Shown: positions 1 through 5,882, counted from the first letter of the stretch. The stretch is DNA of 10,605 bases from Sulfurimonadaceae bacterium (GCA_030610325.1 JAUWRZ010000040.1:1-10605), one strand, 5' to 3'. A program made the numbers and translations. Notes: generated by a model from the sequence alone, not told the origin.

Positions 1-518
1 AGGCTTTGTTTAAGCCTGTTCACTATCAATATTACCCATTGGTTAACATAATGTATATTCTCTCAAATTAAATTTGACCTTTGAGTAGACATACTTAAAT
101 ATCGATGTTGCGATCATGCGACTCTCATCCTGAGTACACCGAACACATACTTGATATATGTAAATATGAGCCTTGAGTTAAACTATATAACTTACTATAT
201 AGTAGTCCTATTCTAATAAGACTTGTGACTTACTCCAAAAAGGGCATATAAGGCTAAAAAGACTTTTCCGACCCTACGATACATCCAACAGTAAGAAAAG
301 GCCTTACAGAGCGGCTATGAGACGTATCATCCAATGGTCTTCGTAGGGCATACTCACTAAAGTATCAGATACCAAAATAGGGTGAACATATGTTAGTGAT
401 ACATAGCCCATAGATACCTTACTCCTCAAATGCACATCTCAATGCTTAAACCAGTGCTTTTAACCTGATATTCTATTCATATCATCCAGTAAAGCACCTA
501 AAATAGGGTGTTTTGAGC
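1..518. other. Non-coding stretch left of the TetR gene
   Basis: No convincing gene is visible on either strand: stops are frequent in all frames and no start has a good ribosome binding site. The stretch holds several short inverted repeats, namely AGGCTT/AAGCCT at 1-17, CCCTACGA/TCGTAGGG at about 273-349, and GTATCA/TGATAC at about 363-401. Its base composition is more AT-rich than the coding regions. It may be the 3' side of a neighbouring locus plus the control region of the TetR gene. Confidence 0.5.
491..514 (+). terminator. Terminator-like hairpin upstream of the TetR operators
   Basis: CACCTA (495-500) pairs with TAGGGTG (504-510, one bulged G) around an AAA loop, and TTTT follows. 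Upstream AAA can extend the pairing into the T run. The hairpin would stop plus-strand transcription coming from the left before the TetR promoter. The stem is short, so this is tentative. The core CCTAAAATAGGG recurs next to rnpB. Confidence 0.3.
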
Positions 519-629
519 ATGAACAGTTGTTCATATACTTCTGCATGATGTCTATAATAGTATTTACTGCTCTAAGCTGGTATTAACAACTGTTCATATA
601 TAGTTTTATACATATTAACAGTTGTTCAT
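519..629. promoter_or_regulatory. Three inverted-repeat operators, probably for TetR autoregulation
   Basis: Three copies of a 12-bp dyad (GAACA-GT-TGTTC type) precede the TetR gene. Copy 1 is ATGAACAGTTGTTCAT at 519-534, a perfect dyad. Copy 2 is TAACAACTGTTC at 584-595, in the opposite orientation. Copy 3 is TAACAGTTGTTC at 616-627. Dyad centres lie at about 526.5, 589.5 and 621.5, that is 63 and 32 bp apart, or close to 6 and 3 helical turns, so all three face the same side of the DNA. TetR-family proteins bind such palindromes as dimers and often repress their own promoter. That this particular protein binds here is inferred from position. Confidence 0.6.
530..558 (+). promoter_or_regulatory. 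Probable promoter of the TetR gene
   Basis: A perfect TATAAT lies at 553-558. A weak -35 (TTCATA, 530-535) precedes it with 17-bp spacing and overlaps the first operator. Transcription would start near 565, placing operators 2 and 3 in the leader, an arrangement suited to repression by blocking. Confidence 0.5.
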
Positions 630-672
630 AAAAGGGCTTCAAACGCCCTACTTCAGGGAGGCCGCAATAACC

Positions 673-1266
673 ATGCATACAAAAGACAAGATCTTGATCG
701 AGGCGATGGAGCTCTTTGCGCAGTTTGGGTACAAAGGTGCTTCGGTACGTAAGATCGCAGCCAAAGTAGGGATACGTGAAAGTGCTCTTTATAATCATTT
801 CACCAACAAAGAGGAGATCTTTCAATCAGTTGCTTCGACTATCTTTACGACGCCCTTCTCTGATGCCAAAGAGGTCGCTATGCTAAGTGAGCGTGCAAAA
901 GGTGGTAAGAAGTTCCTATCAAGTTTTATAGTGCAATATAAGCTTGTGACATTCGACAGGAAGAAAGAGCATCTCTTTCGCATCATGATGATCGAGTTAC
1001 TACAGAACCAGAGACTCAGAGAGAGTTTTATGAGTGAGTATCATGAGAAGAACAACAAACTGCTTTCCCAGGCTTTTTTCATCATGATGCAGGAGGGCCT
1101 TATACGCTCCGGCGACCCGATGGTGATGGCAAACGAGTTCCTCGCCCCACTCTTCTATCTTCGTCTGCAAGTCACCCTGCTCCGTATCGATGAACACTCT
1201 ACTGCTGCTCTCTCTACTCAGTTTGAAAAACACGTAGATTTTTTCTGGGAAAGTATTATGTTGTGA
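673..1266 (+). CDS. TetR/AcrR-family transcriptional regulator
   Basis: A 197-residue protein of normal TetR length. The N-terminal DNA-binding domain is clear: residues about 5-50 run from DKILIEAMELFAQFGYKGAS through the helix-turn-helix VRKIAAKVGIRESALYNHF to the NKEEIF tail typical of the family. The remaining helical part would be the ligand-binding and dimerisation domain and gives no hint of the ligand. The start at 673 is preferred over the in-frame ATG at 622 because AGGGAGG at 655-661 is a plausible Shine-Dalgarno, the family signature begins just after this Met, and 622 lies inside the third operator dyad. The gene is alone on its strand and convergent with the RND-type transporter at 1846-3948, a likely but unproven target. 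Operators in front suggest autoregulation. Confidence 0.9.
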   Translation: MHTKDKILIEAMELFAQFGYKGASVRKIAAKVGIRESALYNHFTNKEEIFQSVASTIFTTPFSDAKEVAMLSERAKGGKKFLSSFIVQYKLVTFDRKKEHLFRIMMIELLQNQRLRESFMSEYHEKNNKLLSQAFFIMMQEGLIRSGDPMVMANEFLAPLFYLRLQVTLLRIDEHSTAALSTQFEKHVDFFWESIML

Positions 1267-1279
1267 TATTGATCAATAT
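1266..1279. repeat. 14-bp perfect palindrome, copy 1
   Basis: ATATTGATCAATAT is a perfect palindrome overlapping the TetR stop codon. An identical copy lies at 1755-1768. Too AT-rich for a terminator; it could be a protein-binding site or a small repeat end. Confidence 0.5.
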
Positions 1280-1346
1280 TGGAATATTCCATAAATCCAC
1301 ACTGTACGATCTTGAACTAAGCTCGCAGATCGAGGAGATGACGCAT

Positions 1347-1378
1347 AAATGGCCCTGTACGGCCTTTTCTCCTTTTTT
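1347..1378 (+). terminator. Possible terminator of the TetR gene
   Basis: GGCC (1351-1354) and GGCC (1361-1364) pair around CTGTAC, flanked by AAA and TTT that can extend the stem. A T-rich tract (TTTTCTCCTTTTTT) follows. It lies about 80 nt after the TetR stop. The stem is short, so moderate confidence. Confidence 0.4.
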
Positions 1379-1392
1379 GACGTGTCGTAGGG

Positions 1393-1542
1393 TCATAAAG
1401 TGTTTCTAGCGATCACTACCTCTTTTTTCCACTCGCGCACTACCTCATATGAGAATGTATCTCCCACCAATACCATTAAGTCCACTCTTGTTCCCAAGTC
1501 TCGAGCCTGTGAAAGAACATCGACTTTCCAGGTCTTAGGCAT
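1393..1542 (-). pseudogene. 49-residue ORF, possible gene remnant
   Basis: The minus strand reads from ATG at 1542 to TGA at 1393 and gives a protein-like sequence (start MPKTWKVDVLSQARDLG, later RVDLMVLVGDTFSYEVVREW). The frame is open only a short way upstream of the ATG, to a TAA near 1587. There is no good Shine-Dalgarno, and the upstream part lies in the inverted-repeat cluster. The VDLMVL segment is loosely like the last strand of MNT-type nucleotidyltransferases, but the catalytic GSxxxG...DxD motif is absent. If that likeness is real this is the 3' end of a broken gene. I do not recognise it firmly. Confidence 0.3.
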
Positions 1543-1543
1543 T

Positions 1544-1731
1544 ACCAAATAAGATTTGGGGGCGAGGGAACGAGGAAGGGGTTACTTTTACATTTGGTAC
1601 AGTGGGAACACTGGACCCTACGGTCAAAAGGTTGCATGTAGGGTACAGTCTCCCGACTGTACCTTTTACTGACATTGATGTATACACTCCCAAGTGGAGA
1701 CTTGAGGAGCGAGGGAGAGCGCCCTGCTCTA
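1544..1731. repeat. Chain of adjoining inverted repeats
   Basis: At least six hairpins lie almost end to end: TACCAAAT/ATTTGGTA (1544-1599); CAGTG-GGAA-CACTG (about 1600-1613); ACCCTAC/GTAGGGT (1616-1644); GGTACAGTC-TCCC-GACTGTACC (1642-1663, a perfect 9-bp stem followed by TTTT); CAAGT-GGAG-ACTTG (about 1693-1706); and GAGC-AGGG/CCCTGCTC (about 1708-1730). The segment contains GGCGAGGGAAC at 1561-1571, also found at the edge of the element in rnpB. The 83-codon frame crossing it looks fortuitous. It could be a degenerate mobile repeat or a structured RNA. Confidence 0.45.
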
Positions 1732-1754
1732 TATTTCGGGTCCATCACGCTATA

Positions 1755-1768
1755 ATATTGATCAATAT
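1755..1768. repeat. 14-bp perfect palindrome, copy 2
   Basis: Second exact copy of ATATTGATCAATAT, 489 bp from the first. The two copies bracket the gene-poor stretch between the TetR and RND genes. A TATAAT overlaps its left side (1751-1756). Confidence 0.5.
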
Positions 1769-1845
1769 CTATAGTTAGATAGTCAACTGACAACCAATAG
1801 AAAAGTCAGGAGATCTGGACAAGTGATGTATCTGGCCGGCAGCCA

Positions 1846-3948
1846 CTATCTGCCGTGATAGTAGTCGGAGATACTCTTGTTATTTCTCACCTGGTTTAAG
1901 AAGAGTACCGGCAGGATAAAGAGGTCCATCAGCAGTGAGAGTGCTATGAGTAACGAACTGTAAAGACCTATATTTGAGATCGTACTGTCAGGGATAAAGA
2001 TCAACGCTATGAACGTCAGCATCAAGATGATGTTCCCCATGGCGAGTGGTGTCCCAATATAGAGGAAAGAGCGTTCCAGTGCCAGTGCCGGTGTTCGCGG
2101 TTTATGACGGTTGTCATAATAGTAAAAGATAAAGTGCAGTGACGCATCGCTTGAGACCGCTACAGTGATGATCATTGCTACAAGCATATCTATTGATAAT
2201 GGTATATCAAACGCCATGACTACACTAAAGAACCATGCCAGGGGTATAGCGTTCACGACCAGCGCGATCACACTAAACTCCAATGTCTTAGTGAGCTTAT
2301 AGGTCACCATCATGATAAGTGCCATCACAAAGAACACTACATAGAAGAGCGTGTTGATACTATCCATCTTTGCCATATCGATAAGGCTTGCCTGATCTTG
2401 GATCAGGATACCTTCATCACGGATAAAGCTCAGTATCTCCATCTTGTTATCCGAATCACCGAGATAGATAGTCAATGTCAGATGATCATTGACAGTGATA
2501 GTCGGCGTGATGTTGTAAAGATCGAACATAAACTGATAACTGTCAATATCGATCTCATGCAATTTAAACGCTGTATCAGGGTGCTCCTGATGATAGAGCT
2601 TTTCGATCTCGACATGAGCAGAACTGAACTCCTTTATCTCAGGGAAAGTACCTTTTAGGAGACTCTGGATATTTTGCAGTTCCAAAAGGTTATCTGCCGT
2701 AAGACCTTTCTCACTCAGTGCGATATGGATCTGGTTGTTTTCTTCGTAAGTAACGACATTAAGAGGTTTAAGTACGTAGATGACTATGCTATAGAGAAAG
2801 ACCATGACACTCATGACCAGAAAAAGGTTCAGAGCGAACTTGTGATAATGTGTCTCTATCTCTGCGAAGTAGCGTGCGCTGTTCTTAGTCAGGATCTCAG
2901 GGTCTTTCTGCATGAAAAACGAAAGCATTATAGGCAGCAGTGTAAAACTCAGGATAAATCCACTAGCAGATGAGAGCACGACATTAAGGCCCATCGAGTA
3001 GAGTATCTGAGAGTCCACAAGCATCAGCGAACCGATACCTACCATAGAGATGAACGTCGTCGAGAAAATCGGGATGACGGTCTTTGCCATGACATGATAT
3101 AGTAGTTGCTCTTTTGTCCTTGTCTGTTGCTTTTGCAGAGCATGCCACTTATAGTAGATGTAGATAAAGTCCATGACCGATATGACTATGGCCAGCAGTA
3201 CGATCGAGATATGCGTCACCTGGACCACAGATATCAACTGATATACGGTGACTGTCACGATGGTCGTCGAGGCGATAAAGACAATACCCAGTATCGAGGG
3301 GATAATACTTTTAAACGCTATCGTAAATGAGATGATAAGGATGATGATCAAGATGGTAAACAGCATTATATCGATGACATGTCTGTTCTCCTCAGAATCA
3401 AACACTTCGAAGGGAAGTTCACACTTGACATCGTCAAAGGCCATCTCTTTTGAGGAGAGTACATAAAAGATCACTTTGTCATCTTCAAAGAAACTACGGT
3501 ACTTCTCCGGGTCATCTTGTATGGCATGGAAGATAAACTCATCAGTACTGTCCAGTAGAGTGATGAACTCGACCATCGACTGTTCACTATTGATCTCATT
3601 GTTGATGACACTTTTTTGCTCAAAGAACGAGTTGACACCGGTCACATAAGAGTGCCATTTCAACTCATCCTGAAGATTTCTAAGGTCTTTGACCGTCTCG
3701 GGGTTCCATCCACTCTCAGAGATATCGACAACGATCTTTTCTACACATAGTGAGGGGTATTTCAGGGTAAGCAGCTTGTCATACTCCTGGCTTCCCTGCA
3801 GCCAGAGAGACCGGTCACTATAGACAAAACCCTCTTTGATAGTCGTAGCCGAGTAAGCGACGACCCCAAGGATGATAGCCAAAAAGAAGACCCTGTACTT
3901 TAAGATGAACTCCAGGTACCAATAATAAGGCATACCTCTGTTTCGCAT
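1846..3948 (-). CDS. RND-superfamily (MMPL/SSD-type) membrane transporter
   Basis: A 700-residue protein with two homologous halves, each one helix, a large extracytoplasmic domain, then five helices. Helices lie at about 15-36, 191-212, 215-238, 246-267, 290-313, 320-345, then 369-393, 532-552, 557-578, 585-610, 630-654 and 660-684. Asp260 (SVMDFIYIYY) and Asp601 (SSDASLHFIFYY) occupy matching places in helix 4 of the halves, as do the LLP at 337-339 and ILP at 678-680. This internal repeat and acidic residue are typical of proton-driven RND/MMPL proteins. The size fits MMPL-like exporters or lipid and hopanoid transporters rather than the roughly 1,000-residue AcrB class; no membrane-fusion partner is present. 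The ATG at 3948 is chosen over GTG at 3951 because GGAAAGG precedes it and it overlaps the stop of an upstream short ORF (TGATG). Substrate unknown. Confidence 0.85.
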   Translation of the reverse strand: MRNRGMPYYWYLEFILKYRVFFLAIILGVVAYSATTIKEGFVYSDRSLWLQGSQEYDKLLTLKYPSLCVEKIVVDISESGWNPETVKDLRNLQDELKWHSYVTGVNSFFEQKSVINNEINSEQSMVEFITLLDSTDEFIFHAIQDDPEKYRSFFEDDKVIFYVLSSKEMAFDDVKCELPFEVFDSEENRHVIDIMLFTILIIILIISFTIAFKSIIPSILGIVFIASTTIVTVTVYQLISVVQVTHISIVLLAIVISVMDFIYIYYKWHALQKQQTRTKEQLLYHVMAKTVIPIFSTTFISMVGIGSLMLVDSQILYSMGLNVVLSSASGFILSFTLLPIMLSFFMQKDPEILTKNSARYFAEIETHYHKFALNLFLVMSVMVFLYSIVIYVLKPLNVVTYEENNQIHIALSEKGLTADNLLELQNIQSLLKGTFPEIKEFSSAHVEIEKLYHQEHPDTAFKLHEIDIDSYQFMFDLYNITPTITVNDHLTLTIYLGDSDNKMEILSFIRDEGILIQDQASLIDMAKMDSINTLFYVVFFVMALIMMVTYKLTKTLEFSVIALVVNAIPLAWFFSVVMAFDIPLSIDMLVAMIITVAVSSDASLHFIFYYYDNRHKPRTPALALERSFLYIGTPLAMGNIILMLTFIALIFIPDSTISNIGLYSSLLIALSLLMDLFILPVLFLNQVRNNKSISDYYHGR

Positions 3949-4028
3949 CACTTGACCTTTCCGTTGATCAGAATATATGACCGTCTGAACACATCGACCT
4001 GTTCAGCCACATCACTTATCTCTTCCAT
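3948..4028 (-). CDS. 26-residue ORF coupled to the RND gene
   Basis: ATG at 4028 to TGA at 3948, with the stop overlapping the RND start as TGATG. It begins MEEISDVAEQVDVF and ends LINGKVK. Its codons look natural and it carries the Shine-Dalgarno of the RND gene in its last codons, so translating it could feed ribosomes to the RND start. Its own ribosome binding site is poor. It may be a leader peptide, or the tail of a decayed gene whose remainder is the short frame at 4052-4156. Confidence 0.4.
   Translation of the reverse strand: MEEISDVAEQVDVFRRSYILINGKVK
3985..4006. promoter_or_regulatory. Inverted repeat CTGAACA-N8-TGTTCAG ahead of the RND gene
   Basis: A perfect 7-bp inverted repeat with an 8-bp spacer, 37 bp upstream of the RND start. 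The half-site TGAACA/TGTTCA is the same as in the best operator in front of the TetR gene, but the spacer there is 2 bp. It could be a variant operator linking the two genes, or chance within the short coding frame it overlaps. Confidence 0.3.
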
Positions 4029-4051
4029 AATATATCATCTACTACACCTTT

Positions 4052-4156
4052 TTATTCCGGTGGGACGTTCTCATGATCGACCATGATCTGCTGATAAAAA
4101 GATGGGTTTTCAGTAGCGGGGACCAGTAGGGTCCTCACGCTATTCATAGGGGTCAT
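4052..4156 (-). CDS. 34-residue ORF upstream of the RND leader ORF
   Basis: ATG at 4156 to TAA at 4052, containing RTLLVPATENPSFYQQIM. Amino-acid use is protein-like, but the ATG overlaps the likely -10 box, so it could only be translated from an earlier promoter or from the internal ATG at 4147. It is probably a remnant or fortuitous. Confidence 0.2.
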   Translation of the reverse strand: MTPMNSVRTLLVPATENPSFYQQIMVDHENVPPE

Positions 4157-4160
4157 TATA
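4155..4160 (-). promoter_or_regulatory. Probable -10 box for the RND gene
   Basis: A perfect TATAAT on the minus strand, preceded by a T8 run. No clear -35 is seen, which is common for Campylobacterota sigma-70 promoters that rely on T-rich upstream DNA. Transcription would start near 4148 and leave a leader of about 200 nt before the RND start. Confidence 0.4.
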
Positions 4161-4217
4161 CATAAAAAAAACGGGAAAATAGTCATTCACTCGCTACAAG
4201 ACCGGCAAAAAAGCGAT

Positions 4218-4257
4218 AAAAAAAGTGATAAGTAGTGCTTTATACAGAGCAGTTATC
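4218..4257 (-). terminator. Terminator-like hairpin of a small minus-strand unit
   Basis: On the minus strand GATAA pairs with TTATC (4253-4257 with 4227-4231) and TGCT with AGCA inside it, followed after two bases by seven T (4224-4218). The stem has internal loops, so it is weak by energy, but the T run is good. It lies about 265 nt after the promoter at 4491-4519. Confidence 0.4.
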
Positions 4258-4372
4258 TTATAGATGCATGGAACACCCTTCGAGAGGTCAAATGAATAGT
4301 GGGAATTTTTCCAGGGGCTCAGATCAAGACCACAGAAGCCATGACCAAAAGCATCTAGCCATAAAGGCTGGT

Positions 4373-4450
4373 CTATGCCATAGTGGCAGATCCATGATGA
4401 GTAAGATATTTCCCCCACCCTTCTCTACCCCATCTGTTATCATAGGTCAT
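4373..4450 (-). CDS. 25-residue ORF with strong promoter and Shine-Dalgarno
   Basis: ATG at 4450 is preceded by GGAGGTG (4462-4456) with 5-nt spacing, the best Shine-Dalgarno in the left half of the window. A near-consensus promoter lies about 40 nt further upstream. The reading frame gives MTYDNRWGREGWGKYL and stops at 4373. A second frame stays open from 4418 to 4194 and ends in a hydrophobic run, so the gene could be a longer one broken by a frameshift near the G5 run at about 4411-4415. Against that, the second frame runs through the terminator-like hairpin. Options are a microprotein, a leader peptide or a broken gene; I recognise no family. Confidence 0.4.
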   Translation of the reverse strand: MTYDNRWGREGWGKYLTHHGSATMA

Positions 4451-4490
4451 AAGGGCACCTCCAATAAAAGGTGATTTAATATTTCATAAT

Positions 4491-4519
4491 ATCATATCTT
4501 GCGACTCCCATCAGGTCAA
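4491..4519 (-). promoter_or_regulatory. Sigma-70 type promoter, minus strand
   Basis: TTGACC (4519-4514), a 17-bp spacer and TATGAT (4496-4491) match the consensus well. Transcription would begin near 4484 and run leftward into the 25-residue ORF. It is divergent from, and overlaps, the control region of the zinc-ribbon gene. Confidence 0.6.
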
Positions 4520-4522
4520 TCT

Positions 4523-4545
4523 GATATACTTCTGCTAAAGGAGTC
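4523..4545 (+). promoter_or_regulatory. Extended -10 and Shine-Dalgarno of the zinc-ribbon gene
   Basis: TGATATACT (about 4522-4530) is an extended -10 box (TGn plus TATACT). AAAGGAGT at about 4538-4545 sits 5-6 nt before the ATG at 4551 and is a strong ribosome binding site. If this -10 is used, the leader is only about 15 nt. Confidence 0.45.
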
Positions 4546-4550
4546 CATCG

Positions 4551-5186
4551 ATGAGCCTGGTCTACTGTAAATCATGCAGCGGGATCTTAAGCCGCGAAGA
4601 TGCCAGATGCCCGCATTGTGGTGCCTTATCGCCAAAAAGAAGAAGCTTCCGTCTAACGGGCATCTTACTCTCCATGGCTATGGTCATCCTTATCGCAGGA
4701 ATCGCATTATCAGGCTTGACACCGGCATTTGAACTGGCTGCGACACCCCTACTGAGTGAACAGCAAAGGTCGCAACAGGAGAAGCTCCTTGTAAGCGAGC
4801 TCAAGAATATCCCGGCAAAAGAGATCTATACAAATATGCATATGTATAAAGTACTGATGGATCTATTCCCATCCAATCAGAGGTACATCAAAAAACATAC
4901 CCATTATGCGATAAAGGTCAAAGAGCTAGAGCAGAAGATCGGTGAGAGACCAGTGGTCAACGATCTCGATGGCATACCATCTGCTATTAAGGTGTTCGTA
5001 AAAAAACGTGTAAAGAACAGAAGGTCAGTCGACTTTAAAAGCTGTTCGAAGATGAGCTTCTCAGATGCCGGTTGGATCATATCTTGTAAATACAGTGGTG
5101 GAAATCTGGTAGATGCTGATGTACTTAAGGACTATCAGTTCACACTTCGACACAATAGTGTCGTCACTACTACGAAGTTATTTTAA
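4551..5186 (+). CDS. Zinc-ribbon, single-helix membrane protein of unknown function
   Basis: A 211-residue protein. The N-terminus is a zinc ribbon with ligands Cys6, Cys9, Cys20 and Cys23 (YCKSC...RCPHCG), followed by a basic stretch (PKRRSFR). One transmembrane helix lies at about 35-57. The rest is a mixed alpha/beta part that should lie outside the cytoplasm by the positive-inside rule; it begins with a helical, charged segment (about 70-95) and contains two cysteines (SCSKM, ISCKY) near the end that could form a disulfide. Such zinc-ribbon plus helix proteins are common and mostly uncharacterised. The start is fixed by AAAGGAGT just upstream. It is convergent with rnpB and not in an operon. 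Confidence 0.8.
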   Translation: MSLVYCKSCSGILSREDARCPHCGALSPKRRSFRLTGILLSMAMVILIAGIALSGLTPAFELAATPLLSEQQRSQQEKLLVSELKNIPAKEIYTNMHMYKVLMDLFPSNQRYIKKHTHYAIKVKELEQKIGERPVVNDLDGIPSAIKVFVKKRVKNRRSVDFKSCSKMSFSDAGWIISCKYSGGNLVDADVLKDYQFTLRHNSVVTTTKLF

Positions 5187-5310
5187 CGATTCGAAGATAA
5201 CATTGGAGCATTATGCAAGCGTGCTCAAGACAAAGAACATCAAAATAGGTCTAGAGAATGGGCTGTTTTGTGACAATACGGTGACAGAAAAAGATGAGAA
5301 GGTGCTGAAA

Positions 5311-5328
5311 TCCCCTAAAATAGGGCAT
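5311..5328 (-). terminator. Weak hairpin after rnpB
   Basis: On the minus strand CCCTA-TTT-TAGGG, followed by GATTT, lies 12-27 nt past the rnpB 3' end. There is no real T run, so it is at best a weak terminator or processing signal. The core is shared with the hairpin at 495-510. Confidence 0.25.
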
Positions 5329-5339
5329 TACAGCGATTG

Positions 5340-5876
5340 GGCACAACTATAAGCCGGGTTCTGTAGATAGCGACGATTAATCTACTCTGTGTATCACTAC
5401 ACAGCTCTAGCGAGACAATAGCATTGTAAGACACTAACCATCTGTCTCTTGCTGCCAGGTCGGGTTTACATAGCTCCGATCATTGCTGAAAGGACTGGTG
5501 GGCTCTTACCCCGCCGTTTCACCCTTACCACTTATTGAACGGCGAGGGAACAAGTCCCCTCGCCCTGCGCTGGCCGCTATGGCACTAAAGCACAAAAATA
5601 CTTTCGGTATTTTCGTAAGCTTATAAGACCAAGACCATTCCGTCTCGAAACATATTCCCAACGATCTCTCACCTCAAGGCGTAGCTTTAGTGGCATAGCG
5701 CCTAGCGTAGGTGTTTGGGACTTGTTCCAAACGGCGTTCAAATAATATATAAAGTGGCGGTCTACTCTCTGTTGCACTATCCCTCAGCTTACGCTGGCCA
5801 TCCGTTAGATGGGACCCTGTCTTACGGCAGCCCGGACTTTCCTCTTGTCATATGACAAGCAGCCGCTTGTTGTACC
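5340..5876 (-). ncRNA. rnpB: RNase P RNA (bacterial type A), with an insertion in P12
   Basis: This is the catalytic RNA that removes tRNA 5' leaders. On the minus strand the conserved 5' block GAGGAAAGTCCGGGCT lies near 5830-5846, followed by the universal ACAGAGAGTAGACCGCC block (about 5757-5773), GGTAAGGGTGAAACGG (about 5515-5530), GGTAAGAGCCCACC (about 5499-5512) and the 3' ACAGAACCCGGCTTAT (about 5349-5364). P1 can be drawn between GGTACAAC (5876-5869) and GTTGTGCC (5347-5340), which sets both ends. Total length is about 537 nt, well above the usual 300-400. The excess lies wholly in P12, where an inverted-repeat element is inserted; without the element and one copy of its direct repeat the RNA is about 345 nt. 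The core blocks look intact, so the RNA is probably active or is processed into two pieces. Confidence 0.95.
5545..5729. mobile_element. MITE-like inverted-repeat element inside rnpB P12
   Basis: The ends of the insertion are inverted copies of each other: 5547-5591 against 5684-5728, about 36 of 45 positions matching without gaps. The outer 12 bp (GGAACAAGTCCC) and the inner 15 bp (CTATGGCACTAAAGC, one mismatch) are best conserved. AACGGCG flanks it directly at 5538-5544 and 5730-5736, as expected for a 7-bp target-site duplication. Deleting the element and one repeat restores TTGAAC-GGC-GTTCAA, a clean hairpin at the tip of P12. The 92-bp middle has a small hairpin (AAAATAC/GTATTTT, about 5594-5612) and no transposase, so it would be non-autonomous. 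Confidence 0.7.
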
Positions 5877-5882
5877 GGCGCA

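Noticed and set aside
519..629. Possible CRISPR-like repeats
   Set aside because: Only three 12-bp copies, one inverted, with unequal gaps of 63 and 32 bp between centres. This is an operator layout, not an array.
583..825. 80-codon frame on the minus strand
   Set aside because: Antisense to the start and helix-turn-helix region of the clear TetR gene and across its operators.
1542..1793. 83-codon frame on the minus strand
   Set aside because: It runs through the inverted-repeat array; hairpin arms translated in one frame give low-complexity, Pro/Ser/Lys-rich text with no family likeness and no Shine-Dalgarno.
2398..3466. Several plus-strand frames of 72-99 codons
   Set aside because: Antisense shadows of the RND-type transporter, whose helices and internal repeat are unmistakable.
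4194..4418. 74-codon frame on the minus strand ending in a hydrophobic run
   Set aside because: It has only a GTG start without a ribosome binding site, and its end runs through the terminator-like hairpin and T run that account for the hydrophobic residues. Kept only as a possible frameshifted continuation of the 25-residue ORF.
5577..5777. 66-codon frame on the minus strand
   Set aside because: It lies wholly within the RNase P RNA and its insert, crosses the conserved ACAGAGAG block, and has no ribosome binding site.
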